64,000 bases of DNA, from positions 682,001 to 746,000 of the forward strand of contig NZ_JASNRD010000001.1 of the NCBI RefSeq assembly GCF_030412015.1, in the 5' to 3' direction. A program made the position numbers and the translations under genes. Each line of letters starts with the position of its first letter. The stretch's first letter is position 1. Shown piece by piece: positions 1-7,351 of the stretch. A model generated the notes under the pieces. The model did not search any database. It saw only the letters and a program-made list of their open reading frames with translations, and was not told where the DNA came from. Origin of the DNA: Massilia sp. YIM B02763. Its GTDB lineage: Bacteria > Pseudomonadota > Gammaproteobacteria > Burkholderiales > Burkholderiaceae_D.

Positions 1-45
1 GGAATGGCGGACATTCCGCGACGCGGCGCGGACGTGGCGACGTGA
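1..45 (+). CDS. C-terminal end of a probable VapB-type antitoxin (partial)
   Basis: An open frame enters from the left edge and stops at the TGA at 43-45, leaving 14 visible residues. Its stop overlaps the GTG start of the following PIN-domain toxin in a GTGA arrangement. That is the usual translational coupling of vapBC pairs, where the antitoxin comes first. Too little is visible to recognise the DNA-binding domain, so the assignment rests on position only. Confidence 0.45.
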   Translation, partial: GMADIPRRGADVAT

Positions 46-425
46 ACGAAGTGCTGGTCGACACATCGATCTGGGTAGATCATTTTCGCCGTACTAACGA
101 GAATCTGGTCGATCTCTTGTCGCTGGACCTGGCCATTACCCATCCCATGGTTGTCACTGAACTGGCATGCGGAACCCCGCCGGCGCCACGCCGACGCACG
201 CTATCCGACCTTGCGGCGCTGACGCAGTCGCGGCAGGCCAGTCTTGCGGAAGTCCGGGAACTCATCGAACGCGAACACCTGTATGGACTCGGATGCCGCT
301 TGGTGGATCTGACGCTGCTGACATCGACAATGCTGACTACCGGCGCCCGGTTGTGGACGCTGGACGAACGCTTGCGCAAGCTGGCCGAACGGTTTCAAGT
401 AGCGTATCTGCCCGCAAGTCATTGA
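42..425 (+). CDS. vapC: PIN-domain ribonuclease toxin, VapC family
   Basis: A 127-residue protein of the usual VapC length. PIN domains are metal-dependent RNases, and VapC toxins typically cut initiator tRNA or rRNA when not held by VapB. The acidic residues expected of the fold are visible: D7 in the opening VDTSIW motif, E40 in VTEL, D89 in the VDLTLL stretch and D108 in WTLDER. It begins with GTG at 42 inside the stop of the upstream frame, the classical antitoxin-toxin overlap. No other toxin-antitoxin gene is visible on the right. The family assignment is secure; the RNA target cannot be told from sequence. Confidence 0.85.
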   Translation: MNEVLVDTSIWVDHFRRTNENLVDLLSLDLAITHPMVVTELACGTPPAPRRRTLSDLAALTQSRQASLAEVRELIEREHLYGLGCRLVDLTLLTSTMLTTGARLWTLDERLRKLAERFQVAYLPASH

Positions 426-502
426 GCAGGTCAGTACACCACACGCCCCGGCATCGCTTGTCTAGTTTCTGAACCGGACCGGCCGAAAGCCCGCATTCCA
501 AT

Positions 503-796
503 TCACAAGCAGACGAGCACTAGTACCAGGCTCAGAATCAAGACAATCCAGCACCATGCTCTTACGCTAGAGGACGCATTGACGCGTGGTGGTTCGCGCG
601 GCGCGCTGGTTTGTGCGCCCAAAGCCTCGGCCCCAGGTGACGGTCTGCTCGGGAGCCAACGACCTGTCGAATCTGGCGTGTAGGGCGGCGTCTCGCCTGG
701 CAGAGGTTCAGGCCGGCCGATCGGCTGTTGGCACCAATCACAAATCCTGCCGGTGTATGGTCCGTCCGGATTACTGCGGCATTGCTCGCATGACAT
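503..796 (-). CDS. Small protein with N-terminal zinc-ribbon motif and C-terminal membrane anchor
   Basis: A 97-residue frame I do not recognise by name. It opens with two CxxC knuckles (C3/C6 and C19/C22), which suggests a small zinc ribbon. A Pro/Ser-rich linker of about 50 residues follows, and the protein ends in one hydrophobic helix at about 79-96. A good ribosome site (GAGGAG, 8 bases before the ATG at 796) supports expression. It stands alone between vapC and an MFS remnant. The layout resembles tail-anchored zinc-ribbon proteins, but no function can be assigned. Confidence 0.55.
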   Translation of the reverse strand: MSCEQCRSNPDGPYTGRICDWCQQPIGRPEPLPGETPPYTPDSTGRWLPSRPSPGAEALGAQTSAPREPPRVNASSSVRAWCWIVLILSLVLVLVCL

Positions 797-925
797 ATAG
801 AACGCTCCTCTTGACAGCTCGCGAAGACGCTATCACGAGAAGCCGCCTACAAAACAGCGAAATGCATCAGTCGATTTGACACGGCGCAAGGAGCGTCGCG
901 ATAGCGCACGCGGCGTGCCTAAGCC

Positions 926-1270
926 TCAGTGCAGGCCCACCTGCGCGCGCAAAGCCGGATCGCCGCCGCGCGGCTTGCGCTGGTCGATCAGGAACTTGAC
1001 GACGAGGGCGGACGTGGAGACCACGGCGGCGGCCGCGACGACCGTGAACACGTCGCCGAACGGCAGCTGGCGGCGCGTCAGTTCGGCGACGAGGAAGGAG
1101 CCCGCGATGCCCCCGAAGCGGCCCACGCCCAGCATCCAGGCGGCCCCGGTGGCGCGGCCCCGGGTCGGGTAGTACATGGCCGCCAGCGCGGGCAGCGAGG
1201 ATTGCGCGGTATTCATCAGCGTGCCCGCCAGGAACACGGTCGCCGTCAGCAGGCCGAGGTTGCCGACCAC
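926..1270 (-). pseudogene. C-terminal remnant of an MFS transporter (aromatic acid:H+ symporter type)
   Basis: This frame encodes only about 114 residues, with three hydrophobic segments and a GRATGAAWMLGVGRFGG stretch typical of the C-terminal half of AAHS-family transporters (PcaK/BenK type). Full proteins are about 400-450 residues with 12 helices. The frame begins at a GTG directly behind an in-frame stop, and upstream lies the end of a LysR gene, so the first three quarters are missing. Most likely a deletion joined the remnant to its neighbour. It may be a relic of an aromatic-acid uptake gene once paired with the LysR regulator. Confidence 0.7.
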
Positions 1271-1356
1271 CTACCTGGTCGGCGTTCACGTGCATGGAGA
1301 TTCCGCGCACGAACCGATCGGCACTCGCATGTGAGGCAGCAAGTTCGCCACCGGCG

Positions 1357-2310
1357 TTATGGGATATGCGATGCAGCATCTACCTTGGCCAGATGCTCGG
1401 ACAACAATTCGACAAACGCGTGGATTTTTCGCGAGCCACGCCGGTTGGCCTGGTACAGGGCGTACATCGCCACATCCATCGAACCGGGATTCACGTCGTA
1501 TCCGTCCAGGACCTGTACGAGCCGCCCTGCCCGCAGGTCGTCCCGCACCAGCCACTGCGCCAGCATCGCGATGCCCAGGCCGGCGATGCTGGCCTGGCGC
1601 AGCAGTTCGCCGTTATTCACCTGCACCACGCTGTTGACGGCGATGTCCTCGATCGGCATGTGTTCCGCCTTCACGTCACCCACGGCATCGTTGCGGCGCA
1701 GGCGCCAGGTCCTGCGGTTGTCGGCGAACGAGAACTGCAGGCAATCGTGTTCGAGCAGGTCGGCCGGATGACGCGGCGTGCCCCGTTCGGCCAGGTAGGC
1801 CGGGCTGGCGCACAGCAGCCGCCGGTGCGCCCCCAGGCGGCGCGCCACGAGGTTGGCCTGCGCATCGACGTTGCCGATGCGGATGGCGACGTCGATCGAT
1901 TCGTCGATGAGATTGCTGGCGTTGTCGCTCAGCCGAAGATCGACGGCCAGACGCGGGTGGCGCCGTCGCAACTCGAGCAGGATCGGCGAAAAGTACATCG
2001 TCGCGAACGTCACCGGCGCGGCGACGCAGATCACGCCGCTGATGCCGGTGGCGCGATCGGAGACGGCATCGTCGGCGGCGTCGAGCTGTTCGAGGATACG
2101 CTGCGCATCCTCATAATAGGCGCGCCCCGCGGCCGTCAATGTGACGCTGCGCGTGGACCGGTTCAGCAACACCGCGCCGAGGCGCTGCTCGAGCGCGTCG
2201 ACCAGCCGTGTCACCGACGACGTGGCGCTGCCGAGCTGGCGCGCAGCGGTCGAGAACCCGCCGGTGGAGGCAACGATGCAGAAAGTCTTCAGTTCGGCAA
2301 ATCGATCCAT
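1357..2310 (-). CDS. LysR-family transcriptional regulator
   Basis: A 317-residue protein of standard LysR length. The N-terminal winged helix-turn-helix (about residues 4-62) contains the typical AARQLGSATSSVTRLVDALE pattern followed by LLNRSTRSVTLT. Residues from about 90 to 295 form the substrate-binding domain, in the subgroup close to DsdC/AaeR-like regulators. It stands upstream of the truncated MFS gene on the same strand, so it may have controlled that lost transporter. The porin gene lies upstream on the same strand. The effector is unknown. Confidence 0.9.
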   Translation of the reverse strand: MDRFAELKTFCIVASTGGFSTAARQLGSATSSVTRLVDALEQRLGAVLLNRSTRSVTLTAAGRAYYEDAQRILEQLDAADDAVSDRATGISGVICVAAPVTFATMYFSPILLELRRRHPRLAVDLRLSDNASNLIDESIDVAIRIGNVDAQANLVARRLGAHRRLLCASPAYLAERGTPRHPADLLEHDCLQFSFADNRRTWRLRRNDAVGDVKAEHMPIEDIAVNSVVQVNNGELLRQASIAGLGIAMLAQWLVRDDLRAGRLVQVLDGYDVNPGSMDVAMYALYQANRRGSRKIHAFVELLSEHLAKVDAASHIP

Positions 2311-2407
2311 GATCTCGCTTGGATTCCTGTTCTGAGCCGCATGTTACCTCACAGCAGGCCGGGCAAAAAGAACGTGCTTGCGGTCGCTGCCCGCCGCGGG
2401 AGGCACT

Positions 2408-3427
2408 TCAGAACCGGTGGCGGATGCCGAGCGCATAGGTCTTCGCACGGTTGGCGCCGGTGAGCCTGTCGACCTGCGCGACCGCATACACGTCGGTACG
2501 CCGCGACAAGGCATAGTCGTAGCCGAAGGCGCCCGTATCGCGCCGGGCGGGCGCGGCTCCCGCCGCATCGATGGTCGTCCTGGCCCAGGAAGCCATGATG
2601 CTGCCGGCGCCGGCAGGGACGGCGAGGCCGGCCTGTCCGGTGCGCGCTTCCAGGTCGGGAGCGTCGCTGTCGGCAAGGTCGTACGATCCGAACAATTTGA
2701 TGCGGCCCAGGTCGTAGCTGCCGCCGATGAAATACGTCGTTTGCTCCGACGTGCCGACCGCCGCCAGGCCGGGACCGACGCGCACGCGCTGCGCGGTCGC
2801 GTACAGCGCGGCGGGGCCGGCGACCCAGCTCAGCGTCGCATTCAGGTTGTGCGCCGACGTGCCGAACGCGGTTTCGCCCAGTCCCACCAGGACGGCCAGC
2901 CTGGCGCCCGCCATGGCCGGGGTCGTGTACGACACGACGTTGTCCCAGCTCGTATCGCCGGATACGGCGCGTCCTTGTTGGGGCGACCATATCTGGGCCA
3001 GCAAGGGCGCCAGCCGGATCGAGCCGCCGAACGGATTGGACTGCGCCGTCGCGACGAACAGGGAATTCAGGATCCGCCCCATCTTCAGCTCGCCCAACGG
3101 ACCTTGCAGCCCGACGAAGGCATTGCGCGCGAACATCGCGTCGGTCGGCGTCCGGCCGCTCGCGCCCGTGTCGAGCTGCAGATAGCCTTCGATCGTGTAG
3201 ATCGCCCGCGTGCCGCCGCCCAGCGGCTCGCTGCCGCTCCATCCCCAGAACGAGGTCTGCATGCCGCCGTTGTTGACCATGGTCGACGCCCGGTCGCCCC
3301 CGCTCGTCTCGGAGCGTCCGCCCCATAAGTCGAGCACGCCGTACAACTGCGGCGCCGTCTGCGCGCATGCGCTGCCCCCGATGACCAGCGTCGCCGCCAT
3401 GACGGCAAAAGCACGAGCTGCCTTCAT
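2408..3427 (-). CDS. Gram-negative outer-membrane porin (Burkholderiales type)
   Basis: A 339-residue general-diffusion porin. A signal peptide spans residues 1-22 with cleavage after a SACA stretch. The motif around NAFVGLQGPLGELKMGR is characteristic of porin_4 family trimeric porins, and the chain ends in Phe within IRHRF, the outer-membrane assembly signal. It is transcribed divergently from the amidohydrolase at 3596. Its upstream region contains a GTGATCGA/TCGATCAC inverted repeat (3443-3473) of the kind repeated across the neighbouring catabolic genes, so it may supply outer-membrane entry for the same substrate. Porin selectivity cannot be read from sequence. Confidence 0.9.
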   Translation of the reverse strand: MKAARAFAVMAATLVIGGSACAQTAPQLYGVLDLWGGRSETSGGDRASTMVNNGGMQTSFWGWSGSEPLGGGTRAIYTIEGYLQLDTGASGRTPTDAMFARNAFVGLQGPLGELKMGRILNSLFVATAQSNPFGGSIRLAPLLAQIWSPQQGRAVSGDTSWDNVVSYTTPAMAGARLAVLVGLGETAFGTSAHNLNATLSWVAGPAALYATAQRVRVGPGLAAVGTSEQTTYFIGGSYDLGRIKLFGSYDLADSDAPDLEARTGQAGLAVPAGAGSIMASWARTTIDAAGAAPARRDTGAFGYDYALSRRTDVYAVAQVDRLTGANRAKTYALGIRHRF

Positions 3428-3442
3428 TTCTTCCCCTTGTTC

Positions 3443-3473
3443 GTGATCGATATTTCGATTATCGTTCGATCAC
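3443..3473. promoter_or_regulatory. Palindromic operator in front of the porin gene
   Basis: GTGATCGA at 3443-3450 is repeated as its exact reverse complement TCGATCAC at 3466-3473. Inside lies TTATCGTTCGATCA (3459-3472), one member of the family of 14-bp palindromes found at eight places in this region. The reading as a TetR-type operator is inferred from symmetry and repetition. Confidence 0.7.
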
Positions 3474-3565
3474 TTAGCCTTGTACACTGCCGATGCCGTA
3501 AAACGCTGAATACTTGGCTTTTGTTGCTTCAAAACAAAATTCAAGCGGCGCATCAGAACAAGTTT

Positions 3566-3583
3566 AATGATCGAACTATCATT
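3566..3583. promoter_or_regulatory. Palindromic operator in front of the amidohydrolase gene
   Basis: AATGAT and ATCATT form the arms of an 18-bp imperfect palindrome that ends just before the ribosome site of the gene starting at 3596. Its core TGATCGAACTATCA differs from the reverse complement of the porin-side copy at only two positions. Confidence 0.65.
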
Positions 3584-3595
3584 TAAAAGGAGGCG

Positions 3596-4693
3596 ATGAT
3601 AACGGACAGAAGACAATTCCTTGGACACGGCGTCCTGGCGGTCGGCGGTATCGTGCTCACCGGTTGTTGCGCGGCGGGCGTGGCGGGCCCCGTCCCGGCC
3701 GCGCCGTCCGCTGCGCCGGCCCCCGTCCGACGCCGCACCGCCAGGACCATCGACGTGCATGCGCATTGCGTGATTCCCGAGGCGCTGGCGCTGGCGGGCT
3801 TGGATGTCTTCGCGCTGTATCCGAAGACCATGAAAGGCGGGCAGGAAAACGTGATCGTGATCGCGGAGCGGCTGGCTGCGATGGATGCCCAGGGCGTCGA
3901 CATGGAAGTGCTGAGCATTAATCCGTTCTGGTACACGCAGGAGCGCGCCACGTCGGCCAAGATCGTGCGCCTGCAGAACGAGAAACTGGCGGAATTGTGC
4001 GCGGCGCAGCCGGACCGCTTCGCCGCCTTCGCCTCGCTGTCGCTGCAGCATCCAGACTTGGCGGTGCGCGAACTCGACGACGCCGTACGCCGCCTCGGCT
4101 TGCGCGGCGCGGCGATCGGCGGCAGCGTGGACGGCATCATGTTCGCCGACCCGCGCTTCGATCCCATCTGGGCGCGTGCGCAGGAGCTGGGCGCCACGCT
4201 GTTCGTGCACCCGACCGGCATCCCCGAGATGGGACGGCGCTTCGCCGGCAACGGCTGGATGGCGAACGTGATCGGCTATCCGCTCGAGACGGCGACCGCG
4301 CTGCAGCACTTCATTTTCGAGGGCGTCCTCGACCGCTTCCCGGCGCTGAAGATCTGCGCCGCGCACGGCGGCGGCTACCTCCCCGCGTCCGCGGCGCGCA
4401 TGGACCACGGGTGCTTCGTCAATCCCGGCGCCTGCGCGCATGGGCCCGCATTGAAGAGAAAACCCAGCGACTACGTGAGCCAGCTGTTCTTCGACAGCCT
4501 GGTCTTCACGCCGGAGGCGCTGCAGCACCTGGTGCGCCAGGTCGGCGTGTCGCAGGTCGTGCTGGGGTCCGACCACCCTTTCCCGTGGTCCGGCCGGCCG
4601 GCCGACCATGTGCTCGGCACGCCGGGCTTGTCCGACGCGGACAAGGAAGCCATCCTCGGCGGGAATGCCCGCCGGATGCTTGGATTGGCCTGA
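3596..4693 (+). CDS. Exported amidohydrolase-family protein (ACMSD/decarboxylase-like)
   Basis: A 365-residue metal-dependent hydrolase or decarboxylase of the amidohydrolase_2 superfamily, which includes aminocarboxymuconate-semialdehyde and gamma-resorcylate decarboxylases. Visible motifs are DVHAHC (H55, H57), FVHPTG near residue 203, AAHGGGY near 258 and GSDHPF near 322, which supply the usual metal ligands. The N-terminus has RR at 5-6, a hydrophobic run and LTGC with Cys24, so it may be a Tat-exported lipoprotein; that is unusual for this family. The ribosome site AGGAGG lies only two bases before the ATG. It converges with the tetR gene. A ring-fission product is a plausible substrate, but this is inference. 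Confidence 0.85.
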   Translation: MITDRRQFLGHGVLAVGGIVLTGCCAAGVAGPVPAAPSAAPAPVRRRTARTIDVHAHCVIPEALALAGLDVFALYPKTMKGGQENVIVIAERLAAMDAQGVDMEVLSINPFWYTQERATSAKIVRLQNEKLAELCAAQPDRFAAFASLSLQHPDLAVRELDDAVRRLGLRGAAIGGSVDGIMFADPRFDPIWARAQELGATLFVHPTGIPEMGRRFAGNGWMANVIGYPLETATALQHFIFEGVLDRFPALKICAAHGGGYLPASAARMDHGCFVNPGACAHGPALKRKPSDYVSQLFFDSLVFTPEALQHLVRQVGVSQVVLGSDHPFPWSGRPADHVLGTPGLSDADKEAILGGNARRMLGLA

Positions 4694-4697
4694 GCGT

Positions 4698-5429
4698 TCA
4701 GGCCTTGCGGATGCGCTTCAGTACGGAGGGAGCGCTGTCCAGGAATGCCTCGACCTTTTGCGCGATCAGGCGGTCGAGGTCCTTGGGCACGGGCATCCCG
4801 TAGATCCACTTGCGCACGCCCACGTAGAAGATGGCGGCGTGCATGCCCCAGATGAATTCGATCTCGTCCTCGTACTGCTGCGGGGTCGGGTCGGCCACCT
4901 TGAACTGGCGCCTCATCTCGGCCAGCACGACGTCGAACACCCGTTCGCGCAGGCGCGCGAGGTAGCGGTTGTTGATGCCTTCGCGCGTCAGCCCGGCGAA
5001 GATGAAGATGCGGATCCAGTCGCTCTTGAGGATCACGCGGCCGTACTGCTGGTAGAACTCGAGCAGGCGTTCGTGCAGGGGACGGGCCTGGTCCCTGAGG
5101 ATGTCTTCCCACTCCGGATTCCAGCGCGACAGGTAGACCTCGTGGAACACGCGGTCGGCGAGCGCATCCTTGTTCGGGAAATAGCGGTACAGGAGCGGCT
5201 GGGAGACGCCGATCTCCTTCGCCAGATCGCGGGTGCTGGCGGAAAACCCGTACGTGGCGAAATACTTGATGGCCTTTTGGACGATCAACTGCTCGCGCTC
5301 CTCGGGAGCGAGGCGGCGCGTCGCCACGCGCACCGCCGAGGCGCCCTCCTCCGCCTTCGCCGCCTTCGCCGCCTTCGCCGCCTTCGCCGCTTTCGCCGTA
5401 CCGGTCTTGTTTACGATAATCGAACTCAT
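4698..5429 (-). CDS. TetR-family transcriptional regulator with Ala-Lys repeat tail
   Basis: A 243-residue TetR protein. The DNA-binding helices lie at about residues 61-86 (TRDLAKEIGVSQPLLYRYF), followed by a helical ligand domain. Ahead of the domain is an unusual tail of about 40 residues with five AAK-type repeats (11-26), encoded by a 9-bp tandem repeat. The gene is preceded by a good promoter carrying the regional palindrome in its spacer, which suggests autorepression. It is the only TetR gene here, so it is the best candidate for binding all eight palindromes. It lies downstream of the FAD monooxygenase on the same strand and converges with the amidohydrolase. Confidence 0.92.
   Translation of the reverse strand: MSSIIVNKTGTAKAAKAAKAAKAAKAEEGASAVRVATRRLAPEEREQLIVQKAIKYFATYGFSASTRDLAKEIGVSQPLLYRYFPNKDALADRVFHEVYLSRWNPEWEDILRDQARPLHERLLEFYQQYGRVILKSDWIRIFIFAGLTREGINNRYLARLRERVFDVVLAEMRRQFKVADPTPQQYEDEIEFIWGMHAAIFYVGVRKWIYGMPVPKDLDRLIAQKVEAFLDSAPSVLKRIRKA
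5352..5398. repeat. 9-bp tandem repeat coding for Ala-Ala-Lys units
   Basis: Five tandem copies of a 9-bp unit (CGCCTTCGC, the last with one T for C) lie inside the start of the tetR gene. They encode AAK repeats in the basic N-terminal tail. Such repeats can gain or lose units by slippage without shifting the frame. Confidence 0.85.
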
Positions 5430-5453
5430 GATGGCCTTTTGCTGTATGCGCCG

Positions 5454-5482
5454 AGTATAGTGATCCGATTATCGTTTGACAA
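5454..5482 (-). promoter_or_regulatory. tetR promoter overlapped by palindromic operator
   Basis: On the minus strand TTGTCA (5482-5477) and TATACT (5459-5454) are separated by exactly 17 bases, a near-consensus sigma-70 promoter. The operator-like TTATCGTTTGA (5469-5479, plus-strand reading) occupies the -35/spacer region, so a bound repressor would block polymerase. A related TTCGATTATCGT also occurs over the first codons of tetR (5413-5424). Confidence 0.75.
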
Positions 5483-5483
5483 A

Positions 5484-6716
5484 TCAGCCCGCCGCGGCGC
5501 GTTCGCCGTCCGTCTCGAAACGCGGAGGCACCGCGGTCTCGCGCATGACGGCGGCTGGGGTGCGGTACAGTTCGGCCATGCGCACCTCATGCGCCGTCGC
5601 CAGCTGCGCCTGCATGTAGGCGCCCAGGTGGCGCGCATGGGCGACGATGCGCTTGCCGTAGGCGACCCGTTCGCGCGAATACCCGGCCAACGCATCCGCG
5701 ACCGGGCAGCGCTCCAGCCAGTCCAGCAGCGACAAGGCATCGCGCGCGGCCTTGGTCACGCCCATCCCGCAATGGGGGCGCGCCACGAACGCCGCGTCGC
5801 CCAGCAGCGCGACCCGCCCGAACGCCAGGTTCGGCGACTCCAGGTCGTAGATCGGCTGGAAGAACGGCTGCGCGGTGCGCTCGACCACCTCCGCGAACTG
5901 CGGCGCCAGGGTGTCGCGCGCCACCGCACGGATTTCGCGCAGGACCGCATCCGTGATCAGCGGCGGCGGAATGCCCTTCTCGTAGACGCGGCCGGCGGCG
6001 TCGGTCGACAGGCGCGTCACCTCGGCCGCGTCCGCCGGGCGGTACCAGACGAAATTGTAGCGCCGCGCTCCCGCTTCCATCGCATTGCCGGCCCCCGCGA
6101 CCGGATAGCCCAGCATCTGTTCGCGTTGCGGCAGGCAGAAGCCGAAGTGGCCGAACAGCCGGGCGTGCGTCTCCGGACTGAGCGCGCTTTCATCGACGAG
6201 GCCGCGCCAGGCAACGTAGCCGGCATAGGCCGGCTGTACCTCCGGCGCCAGCAGCGCGCGCACCGTCGAACGAATGCCGTCCGCCGCCAGCAGCAGGTCG
6301 GCGGTGGCGCCGCTGCCGTCCGCGAACCGAGCGCTGACGCCGCGCTCGTCCTGCGCCAGGCCGACCAGGTGCTTGCCGTTGTGGTAGCAGGCGTCCGGCA
6401 GGGCCGCGCGCAGCAGCGCGTACAGCCGTCCCCAGGCGGTAAGGACTTGCGGATGCGCGTGCTCGCCGATCACGCTGCCGTCGCGCGCCAGTGTCAGGCG
6501 CGCATCGACGCGTACGCCGAGGTCGCGGTCGTCGATCCCGATCAGCGCCAGTATGTCAAACAGTTCCGGATGGGTGACGACGCCGGCGCCGCGTTCGGCC
6601 AGTTCCTCGCTCACCCTCTCGTATACATCCACTTTCCAGCCCGCGCGGTGCAACAGGTTGGCCGCGAACAGGCCGCCCAGCGAGCCGCCGATGATGGCCA
6701 CGTGTCCCTTCGACAT
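5484..6716 (-). CDS. FAD-dependent aromatic-ring monooxygenase (2,6-dihydroxypyridine hydroxylase-like)
   Basis: A 410-residue flavoprotein of the PHBH-type class A monooxygenases. It has the Rossmann motif IIGGSLGGLFAA at the N-terminus, a DG motif (AADGIRSTVR) and the second FAD motif GDAAFVARPHCGMG. Overall it resembles 2,6-dihydroxypyridine 3-monooxygenases, which hydroxylate an activated ring with NADH and O2. An ATG at 6731 is in frame, but AAGGAG lies six bases before the ATG at 6716, so the latter is preferred. It follows the VOC gene within a few bases and precedes tetR. A second, related enzyme is encoded at 23975. The substrate is inferred only at class level. Confidence 0.85.
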   Translation of the reverse strand: MSKGHVAIIGGSLGGLFAANLLHRAGWKVDVYERVSEELAERGAGVVTHPELFDILALIGIDDRDLGVRVDARLTLARDGSVIGEHAHPQVLTAWGRLYALLRAALPDACYHNGKHLVGLAQDERGVSARFADGSGATADLLLAADGIRSTVRALLAPEVQPAYAGYVAWRGLVDESALSPETHARLFGHFGFCLPQREQMLGYPVAGAGNAMEAGARRYNFVWYRPADAAEVTRLSTDAAGRVYEKGIPPPLITDAVLREIRAVARDTLAPQFAEVVERTAQPFFQPIYDLESPNLAFGRVALLGDAAFVARPHCGMGVTKAARDALSLLDWLERCPVADALAGYSRERVAYGKRIVAHARHLGAYMQAQLATAHEVRMAELYRTPAAVMRETAVPPRFETDGERAAAG

Positions 6717-6727
6717 GGCGTTCTCCT

Positions 6728-7177
6728 TCATGCCAACCCGAGGCTGCGCGCCTCGTCGTTGGGATAGTTCATTTCGATCGTCACCCCGCTGGGGTCGGTG
6801 AGGAACAGCTGGAACAGGCCGAGCGAGGGCACGGTGCGCTCCGTGAACGCGAGGCCGGCCGCGGCCAGCCGCGCACGCATCGCCTCCAGCCCGGTGGCGA
6901 GGAAGGCGATGTGGTCGACGGCGCCGGTACCGTTCAACGCGGCCTCGTCCTTGTCGCCGAGATAATCCTTCAGGCCTTGCGCATCGTGCGGGTCGATCCC
7001 GATGATGTGCACGACGCCGAAATCGGCCTCGTCGTCACCCGCGTACAGCCAGATGCCCGGAAACTTGAATGGCGGGCGGAAGCCCTCCTTCAGTCCCAGG
7101 ATCTCGGTATAGAAGCGCCGCGACGCTTCCAGGTCACCGGTGCGGATCGAATAATGGCCCAGTTTTCGTATTCCCAT
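6728..7177 (-). CDS. VOC (glyoxalase/extradiol dioxygenase superfamily) protein
   Basis: A protein of 149 residues from the preferred start, with one vicinal-oxygen-chelate fold made of two beta-alpha-beta-beta-beta modules. The first carries LGHYSIRTGDLEASRRFY; the second carries VDHIAFLATGLEAMR and ends in FLTDPSGVTIEMNYP. The His and Glu residues at the expected metal positions are present. An upstream ATG at 7189 exists, but GGAGG precedes the ATG at 7177 with correct spacing. It is the first gene of a short operon with the FAD monooxygenase and is divergent from the ABC transporter genes, sharing an intergenic region with two operators. A lyase, isomerase or small dioxygenase role is possible. 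Confidence 0.85.
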   Translation of the reverse strand: MGIRKLGHYSIRTGDLEASRRFYTEILGLKEGFRPPFKFPGIWLYAGDDEADFGVVHIIGIDPHDAQGLKDYLGDKDEAALNGTGAVDHIAFLATGLEAMRARLAAAGLAFTERTVPSLGLFQLFLTDPSGVTIEMNYPNDEARSLGLA

Positions 7178-7214
7178 GATCTCCTCCATCGTGTCAGGTA
7201 CGAATGAATATAGG

Positions 7215-7228
7215 TGATCGATCGATCA
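7215..7228. promoter_or_regulatory. Perfect 14-bp palindromic operator
   Basis: TGATCGATCGATCA is its own reverse complement. It lies in the divergent region between the VOC gene and the ABC-transporter genes, close to the VOC start, and matches the regional operator consensus. Confidence 0.7.
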
Positions 7229-7257
7229 ATAGCAAGCGCGATCGCCACAAATCTCGC

Positions 7258-7296
7258 TTGACATTCCAACCGTGTCGTTCGATTATTTATCGAACG
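7258..7296 (+). promoter_or_regulatory. Promoter of the ABC-transporter operon with overlapping operator
   Basis: TTGACA at 7258-7263 and GATTAT at 7281-7286 are 17 bases apart, a strong sigma-70 promoter facing the substrate-binding-protein gene. An inverted repeat with arms CGTTCGAT (7276-7283) and ATCGAACG (7289-7296) covers the -10 box, as expected for a repressor site. Confidence 0.78.
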
Positions 7297-7351
7297 CTCA
7301 TTAAAAAGGAAGCCCCGGCAGCCGCCGGCAGGTTTCGACAACGGAGACGAC

